A stretch of DNA of 64,000 nucleotides from Moheibacter stercoris (GTDB taxonomy: Bacteria > Bacteroidota > Bacteroidia > Flavobacteriales > Weeksellaceae). The notes beneath the pieces were generated by a model. The model was not told the DNA's origin. It worked only from the letters and a program-made list of their open reading frames with translations, and did no database searches. A program made the position numbers and the translations under genes. Shown in pieces: positions 59,973 through 64,000 of this stretch. The stretch covers positions 382,673 through 446,672 of the forward strand of contig NZ_JBEPMO010000001.1 of assembly GCF_040545805.1 (NCBI RefSeq). The letters are read 5' to 3'. Numbering within the stretch: the first letter of the stretch is position 1; each line of letters begins with the position of its first letter.

Positions 59973-60554
59973 TTATAAATTTTCGTCTTTTACTAATTTA
60001 ATTCCTTGGTTGTTGAATAGGGTATATTCCGTCAGGTCGTCCTTGGCTTCCAGTCCGTTATTCGCTTGAAGTGAATCTCCTGATTTTGATATGATGAAAA
60101 CAGTATCTTGGGTAAATACTAAACGTTTGGTTTTGTTCCAAAACAGTTTTTCGGTTTTTAATGTATCGCCTTTCTCGCTGATTACCACAACATTTCCTCG
60201 GCCCTCATACCATCCTCTCATTTCGTTCATCATCGCCCAATCGGCTCTTAAATAACCAGGCGAATCGATGGTTTTATTGAAGAAATTCATCTCCAATCCT
60301 TTTTTAAATAGGGTATAAGGGGAGTCAATCATCGCGAATTCCTCGATCAATGGTGATCGCAAATCAATTTTGATGAATCCTGAATCCTTGAAAATCACAT
60401 GGGCATTGGTAAGGGTACGACTTGGAAAATCTTGTTTCCTTTTTGATAAATCGACATCTTCCGTTTTCGTACAAGTCCATAAGAAAACGAAAGCAATCAA
60501 TGGCCAATACCTTTTGCGAATTCGAAAAGAAGAAGTCATAAAGCGATTCGCCAT
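59973..60554 (-). CDS. lptC: LPS export protein LptC
   Basis: LptC hands lipopolysaccharide from the LptBFG transporter to the periplasmic bridge. The 193-residue protein has a short N-terminal hydrophobic anchor ending in LWTC, which may also act as a lipobox, then the LptC/OstA-like beta fold: RTLTNAHVIFKDSGFIKIDL, YTLFKKGLEMNFFN, WAMMNEMRGWYEGRGNVVVIS, TEKLFWNKTKRLVFTQD. This matches the Bacteroidota form of LptC, where the gene commonly lies between an outer-membrane protein gene and ppiD, as here. The ATG is 10 bases beyond the upstream stop, so the two are probably in one operon. Confidence 0.85.
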   Translation of the reverse strand: MANRFMTSSFRIRKRYWPLIAFVFLWTCTKTEDVDLSKRKQDFPSRTLTNAHVIFKDSGFIKIDLRSPLIEEFAMIDSPYTLFKKGLEMNFFNKTIDSPGYLRADWAMMNEMRGWYEGRGNVVVISEKGDTLKTEKLFWNKTKRLVFTQDTVFIISKSGDSLQANNGLEAKDDLTEYTLFNNQGIKLVKDENL

Positions 60555-60564
60555 TGATTAAATC

Positions 60565-61833
60565 TTAGTCAATTACACGTTTTCTGAACCAAATGTCGTT
60601 TAAAGTAAATCCGACTTTGATGTTGGCGAAATTTTCTTTGATGATTTGAGAATCAGCTTTTCCTAGTTGACCCAATTCGCAAGCGATGTTCAACATGGAC
60701 GCATCACGATCTTTTCCAATAGGGAATCCAAATCCAAAGGTCATCCCATATTTTTTAATTCCAATGTCACCAAATTGCAAAGGAGTTGCTTCATAGAAAC
60801 CTCCTAAACGATAGGTAACGCGATCAAAGTAACTTTTGTAACTATTGAAGTTTGGAATCCAGTATCCACCTGCCGAAACTCGGAAACGAGTATCCAAATC
60901 AGAGTTTTCGTCTTCTGTCAAAGAATATCCACCCCAATCTCCCCAATCTACTTGGGCGCCAATCATCCAATTTAATTCTTTGCGATAAGAAGCTCCAAAC
61001 GAAACCATTTGAGGCAATTTCATGTCGCCATAGACTTTTTTGTAATGAATGGTGTCAATATGATTTGGGAAGTTGTCCACAAACGTATAAGTCGTGGTCA
61101 TATCTTGAATCTTCGCATTGACATTGGTTCCCAATGTATAGGTAGCACCTGCTTCAAAGCGACGATTGGTTCCAATTTTTTTGGAATAACTCGTTCCTAA
61201 GGTAAATTGAAATCCGCTTAATTTGGCTTCGTAGTTATAATCGGTCAATAAAGACAATCCTTCTGTGGTAATGGTTTGTTTGCGTTCCATCTCCCCAAAT
61301 AAATAATTCATGCGAACACCAGCAGAAAATTCAGGAGTAATGTTATAAGATCCCATTACATGAAGGGAATTGATTCCCCCACTACCTTCATATGTGTTTG
61401 CAAAGTTTACTTCATCGTTATAACTAACCGTTTGTAAATCGTATCCAATTGTTGAATAAGGTTGAAATCCAAATCCCGCTCTTGCTTTGCTTCCAACTGG
61501 AAAAGCTAGGGAAATATTGGAAATATACGTTGCGCTTTTTTTCGAAGTATTCACTTCATCTTTGAATTGGCTTAATCTTGTATTTACTCCAAAATCAAAA
61601 GAAGTCATATTAAGCTGAGCATTGGCAGCTGGATTGTAAAAATTAGCACTTGAATTATACGGGTTGGTTGAAAGAGTCGAAAGACCACCCATCCCTGCTT
61701 GTTCTATGTTGTTATCAAATAAGACTTCCCCAATTCCATACGAAGTATAAGGAGAAGTAGAAACAGATTGTGCTGAAACTTGTACACTCAATCCCAAAAA
61801 GCCTATCATGGCCAAAACGCTGTTTAATTTCAT
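60565..61833 (-). CDS. Outer-membrane beta-barrel protein, FadL/OmpP1-like
   Basis: A 422-residue protein with a signal peptide (LNSVLAMIGFLGLSVQVSAQ) and an N-terminal plug-like segment (YTSYGIGEVLFDNN, then GGLSTLSTNPYNSSANFYNPA, the FadL-type opening). About 14 amphipathic strands follow: YISNISLAFPVGSKARAGFGF, LHVMGSYNITPEFSAGVRM, FQFTLGTSYSKKI, and so on, ending IKVGFTLNDIWFRKRVID. The frame is open 18 codons further up, but the ATG at 61833 gives the signal peptide. Its synteny with lptC and ppiD is conserved in Flavobacteriia. The precise substrate is unknown. Confidence 0.85.
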   Translation of the reverse strand: MKLNSVLAMIGFLGLSVQVSAQSVSTSPYTSYGIGEVLFDNNIEQAGMGGLSTLSTNPYNSSANFYNPAANAQLNMTSFDFGVNTRLSQFKDEVNTSKKSATYISNISLAFPVGSKARAGFGFQPYSTIGYDLQTVSYNDEVNFANTYEGSGGINSLHVMGSYNITPEFSAGVRMNYLFGEMERKQTITTEGLSLLTDYNYEAKLSGFQFTLGTSYSKKIGTNRRFEAGATYTLGTNVNAKIQDMTTTYTFVDNFPNHIDTIHYKKVYGDMKLPQMVSFGASYRKELNWMIGAQVDWGDWGGYSLTEDENSDLDTRFRVSAGGYWIPNFNSYKSYFDRVTYRLGGFYEATPLQFGDIGIKKYGMTFGFGFPIGKDRDASMLNIACELGQLGKADSQIIKENFANIKVGFTLNDIWFRKRVID

Positions 61834-61857
61834 GCGTATAGTAATATTTTCAAGTTG

Positions 61858-61887
61858 CAAATATGATGAAATGATTGCAAACTGCAA
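61858..61887 (-). promoter_or_regulatory. Promoter of the barrel-lptC operon
   Basis: On the minus strand TTG (61885-61887), 19 bases, CATATTTG (61858-61865): seven of eight bases of the -7 consensus with perfect -33 and spacing. Confidence 0.6.
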
Positions 61888-61979
61888 AGTTGCTAGGTAG
61901 AATTGGCTGTTAATGAACTATTAAAGTTTGTTAAGTTCGGCTGGTAGAAAGAAATTTTCAAGATTTTCGAAAAAAAATT

Positions 61980-62008
61980 TTGGAATATTCAAAATTGCCC
62001 TATATTTG
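61980..62008 (+). promoter_or_regulatory. Complete tRNA-Phe promoter
   Basis: TTG (61980-61982), 18 bases, TATATTTG (62001-62008) followed by C: a full match, 16 bases before the tRNA. Confidence 0.8.
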
Positions 62009-62024
62009 CAATCCCAAATGAGTA

Positions 62025-62097
62025 GGTGCCTTAGCTCAGTTGGTAGAGCAAAGGACTGAAAATCCTTGTGTCCCTGGTTCGATTCCTGGAGGCACCA
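62025..62097 (+). tRNA. tRNA-Phe (GAA)
   Basis: Cloverleaf: acceptor GGTGCCT / AGGCACC, D arm with AGTTGGTAGA, anticodon stem AAGGA / TCCTT around loop CTGAAAA giving anticodon GAA, and T arm CCTGGTTCGATTCCTGG. The discriminator is A. The next bases are CCT, so CCA is added after transcription. The 3' end is copied in the tandem repeat that follows. Confidence 0.97.
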
Positions 62098-62390
62098 CCT
62101 ACGAAACCCTCGATATTCATCGAGGGTTTTTTGTTTCCTTTATTTTTTAGTTGAAAATATTCAGTTTCTGATTCCCCCGATTTCCGAAACCTCGGGACGT
62201 GGCTGTAGGCACCACCTAGGAAACCCTCGATGTTCTCCCGAAACTTCGGGAGAGGGTTTTTTGTTTCCTTTATTTTGTAGTTGAAAATCTTCTATCCCTG
62301 ATTCCCCCTACTCCCGAAACCTCGGGACGGGGCTGTAGGCAACACCTACGAAACCCTCGATGTTGTCCAAAGACTTCGGAGTGGTTTTTA
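62091..62390 (+). repeat. Degenerate tandem repeat copying the tRNA-Phe 3' end and terminator
   Basis: Units begin GGCACCACCTACGAAACCCTCGA at 62091 (inside the tRNA), GGCACCACCTAGGAAACCCTCGA at 62208 and GGCAACACCTACGAAACCCTCGA at 62338, giving spacings of 117 and 130 bases. Each full unit also holds a terminator-like hairpin with T-run (62104-62132; 62223-62263), TTGTTTCCTTTATTTT, GTTGAAAAT, TGATTCCCCC and CCGAAACCTCGGGACG. The third unit breaks off near 62390. Confidence 0.85.
62104..62132 (+). terminator. tRNA-Phe terminator
   Basis: AAACCCTCGAT, an ATTC loop and ATCGAGGGTTTTTT form a perfect stem with T-run, seven bases after the tRNA. Unit 2 of the tandem repeat has its own version (62223-62263) with an extra CCCGAAACTTCGGG hairpin inside. 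Confidence 0.9.
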
Positions 62391-62557
62391 TTGTTTTTCT
62401 ATTTAGATTTAAGCCGAATACATTGGAAACAATTTATCATTCCTGAAATTTAATTTCCTAAGGCGAAGAATCTCCAAGATTTCACATTTTCTTAGAAGCT
62501 GAAAAATAGACGAATCGAGAAATTAATGTAATTTTGCGACTTCGAAAATCAATTTAT
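62391..62557. other. Gap before the nucleotide-sugar dehydrogenase
   Basis: The gap carries a -7 element TAATTTTG at 62529-62536, followed by C, 21 bases before the ATG. No other feature is visible. Confidence 0.45.
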
Positions 62558-63838
62558 ATGCACGTGAAAATTGCGATTATTGGGTTGGGATATGTAGGAT
62601 TGCCTTTGGCAAGACTCTTTGCAACCAAATATCCAACTGTCGGTTTTGACATCAATTCCCATCGAATTGCCGAATTGAAAAAAGGAATTGATTCCACGCT
62701 TGAGGTGGAAGAAGAATTGCTGAAGTCCGTTTTGGTTGAAACTTCTACTCAAGAAAATGGATTGTACATCACCGATCAATTGGATGAATTAAAAGATTGC
62801 AATTATTATATCGTGACGGTTCCTACGCCCGTTGATAAAAACAATCGTCCCGATTTAACTCCTTTGTACAAAGCGAGTGAAACGGTTGGGAAAGTTTTGT
62901 CAAAAGGTGACATTGTCATTTATGAGTCCACGGTTTATCCGGGAGCTACCGAAGAAGATTGTATTCCCATTGTGGAAAAGGTTTCTGGCTTGAAATTCAA
63001 CGAAGATTTCTTTGCTGGATATTCTCCAGAACGTATCAATCCAGGCGATAAAGAACATACGGTTGAAAAAATATTGAAAGTAACCTCGGGTTCTACGCCA
63101 GAAGTTGGGAAAAAAGTCAATGACTTGTATGCATCCGTAATTACGGCGGGAACGCATTTAGCGCCTACCATCAAAGTGGCAGAAGCAGCCAAAGTAATTG
63201 AAAATTCACAACGTGATATCAACATTGCTTTTGTGAACGAATTGGCGAAGATTTTCAATTTGATGGACATTGATACGCATGCGGTTTTGGAAGCTGCTGG
63301 AACCAAATGGAACTTTTTGCCATTCAAACCAGGTTTGGTAGGCGGACATTGCATCGGTGTAGATCCTTATTATTTGGCTCAAAAAGCACAAGAACATGGC
63401 TACCATCCCGAAATTATTTTGGCGGGTAGACGATTGAATGATTCCATGGGCGAATATGTTGCCTCTCAAGTGGTGAAATGTTTGATCAAAAAAGGTATCA
63501 AAGTTAATGGATCGGAAATCTTGATGTTGGGAGTTACGTTTAAGGAAAATTGTCCTGACGTACGAAATACCAAAATTGTCGATGTCATTGAAGCTTTGGA
63601 GGAATACAGCATCAAAGTTACGACCTATGATCCTTGGGCAAGTCCTAAAGAGGTTGAACACGAATATGGAATTCAGAGTACCGACCAAATTCCAACTCAA
63701 AAATTTGACGCCATCGTTTTGGGTGTCTCTCACCAAGAATTTACAGATTTGAATCTGAATAATTTGAGAAAAGAAAAATCCATCATTTATGATGTGAAAG
63801 GAGTTCTCAATCAAACCGAAATAGAAGCAAGATTATAA
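62558..63838 (+). CDS. Nucleotide-sugar dehydrogenase, TviB/WbpO type (UDP-GlcNAc/GalNAc 6-dehydrogenase)
   Basis: This enzyme oxidises C6 of a UDP-N-acetylhexosamine to the uronate, a precursor for capsule or O-antigen sugars. The 426-residue protein has the Rossmann motif IAIIGLGYVGLPLARLFA, YIVTVPTPVD, YESTVYPGATEED, and the catalytic cysteine in GLVGGHCIGVDPYYLA. LMLGVTFKENCPDVRNTK and TTYDPWASP lie in the C-terminal domain. The opening VKIAIIGLGYVGLPLA and the extended GHCIGVDPYYL match the TviB/WbpO branch, not UDP-glucose dehydrogenases. The frame also has a TTG eight codons upstream, but the ATG at 62558 fits the family. It ends at a strong terminator, with an IS element next. Confidence 0.9.
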   Translation: MHVKIAIIGLGYVGLPLARLFATKYPTVGFDINSHRIAELKKGIDSTLEVEEELLKSVLVETSTQENGLYITDQLDELKDCNYYIVTVPTPVDKNNRPDLTPLYKASETVGKVLSKGDIVIYESTVYPGATEEDCIPIVEKVSGLKFNEDFFAGYSPERINPGDKEHTVEKILKVTSGSTPEVGKKVNDLYASVITAGTHLAPTIKVAEAAKVIENSQRDINIAFVNELAKIFNLMDIDTHAVLEAAGTKWNFLPFKPGLVGGHCIGVDPYYLAQKAQEHGYHPEIILAGRRLNDSMGEYVASQVVKCLIKKGIKVNGSEILMLGVTFKENCPDVRNTKIVDVIEALEEYSIKVTTYDPWASPKEVEHEYGIQSTDQIPTQKFDAIVLGVSHQEFTDLNLNNLRKEKSIIYDVKGVLNQTEIEARL

Positions 63839-63841
63839 ATA

Positions 63842-63878
63842 AAAAAAAAGGAGATTCAATTGAATCCCCCTTTTTTTT
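63842..63878 (+). terminator. Terminator of the dehydrogenase gene
   Basis: GATTCAATTGAATC (63853-63866) is a perfect 14-base palindrome inside GG/CC and flanking A/T runs, four bases after the stop, followed by eight T. Confidence 0.85.
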
Positions 63879-63883
63879 CTCAT

Positions 63884-64000
63884 TGTCCCGTCCTAAAATA
63901 AGTTGACACAAAATCGACTTATTATGAAAGAATTAAATTCCGAAAGGAACAAACGGACGCAACGAGATTATACTTTAGCTTTTAAATTAAGTATCGTTTC
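63884..64000 (+). mobile_element. Left end of an IS3-family insertion sequence
   Basis: The element appears to begin at TGTCCCGTCCTAAAATAAG (about 63884), the sort of end and inverted repeat seen in flavobacterial IS3 elements, right after the dehydrogenase terminator. It runs off the window, so the right end, the target duplication and the full transposase cannot be checked. Confidence 0.75.
63924..64000 (+). CDS. Transposase OrfA (IS3 family), partial
   Basis: The first 25 codons are visible: MKELNSERNKRTQRDYTLAF followed by KLSIV. The RTQRDYTLAFKL pattern is the start of OrfA-type helix-turn-helix proteins of IS3 elements, which bind the IS ends. OrfB with the DDE domain would follow by programmed frameshift beyond the window. 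Only the N-terminus is seen, so the IS group is not fixed. Confidence 0.75.
   Translation, partial: MKELNSERNKRTQRDYTLAFKLSIV

Noticed and set aside
62066..62284. 72-codon frame over the tRNA-Phe 3' end and tandem repeat
   Set aside because: It overlaps a certain tRNA and terminators and simply reads through the repeat units.

Overview
The window reads as chromosomal DNA of a Bacteroidota, most likely a member of Flavobacteriales. It is AT-rich, and the evidence is lineage-typical: PorQ and a T9SS C-terminal sorting domain, DNA polymerase III alpha fused to a proofreading exonuclease, a six-repeat ribosomal protein S1, TPR-LuxR membrane regulators, and promoters of the Bacteroidota type (TTG, 17-19 bases, TAnnTTTG) in front of both tRNAs, trxA, hutH and porQ. 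No prophage, CRISPR array, rRNA operon or plasmid function was seen. The genus cannot be fixed from the sequence alone.

Layout. 0-6.4 kb: end of a probable glutaminyl cyclotransferase lipoprotein, hemH, ruvB, a large T9SS-exported protein and a TPR membrane regulator. 6.5-8.7 kb: groES-groEL. 8.7-9.5 kb: a non-coding patch full of dispersed repeats. 9.5-19 kb: rluF, two lipoproteins, fbp, an aspartate kinase overlapping an OlsF-like two-domain lipid acyltransferase, cmk, porQ, a CBS protein. 19-29.4 kb: alaS divergent from an M23 peptidase-MerR pair, an SDR without a normal start codon, dnaE, trxA. 29.4-34.9 kb: accessory stretch with a 4 x 96-bp tandem repeat, rpsA, an acetyltransferase gene whose tail is duplicated downstream, a gene split by an in-frame stop, a GIY-YIG protein and clusters of a TCATTGCGAG-type repeat. 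34.9-40.5 kb: two APC amino acid permeases around a lipoprotein, and a membrane protein with a Cys/Gly-rich tail. 40.5-44.1 kb: an outer-membrane beta-barrel gene flanked by two paralogous TPR-LuxR regulators with related palindromes in all three control regions. 44.5-50.7 kb: cysS, folE and a histidine kinase-response regulator pair. 50.7-57.3 kb: hutH-hutU, an ABC exporter and tRNA-Asp. 57.6-62 kb: ppiD, lptC and a beta-barrel protein (envelope biogenesis). 62-64 kb: tRNA-Phe with a degenerate tandem repeat that copies its 3' end and terminator, a nucleotide-sugar dehydrogenase that may open a surface-polysaccharide cluster, and the left end of an IS3-type insertion sequence running off the window.

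Most genes are ordinary housekeeping. The less expected material is regulatory and repetitive: four copies of a structured intergenic element (GGGCGTG ... CCCTCACGC), tandem hairpin repeats, the regulator-barrel-regulator locus, the split gene with the duplicated acetyltransferase tail, and several promoters placed so close to the start codon that the messages should be leaderless.
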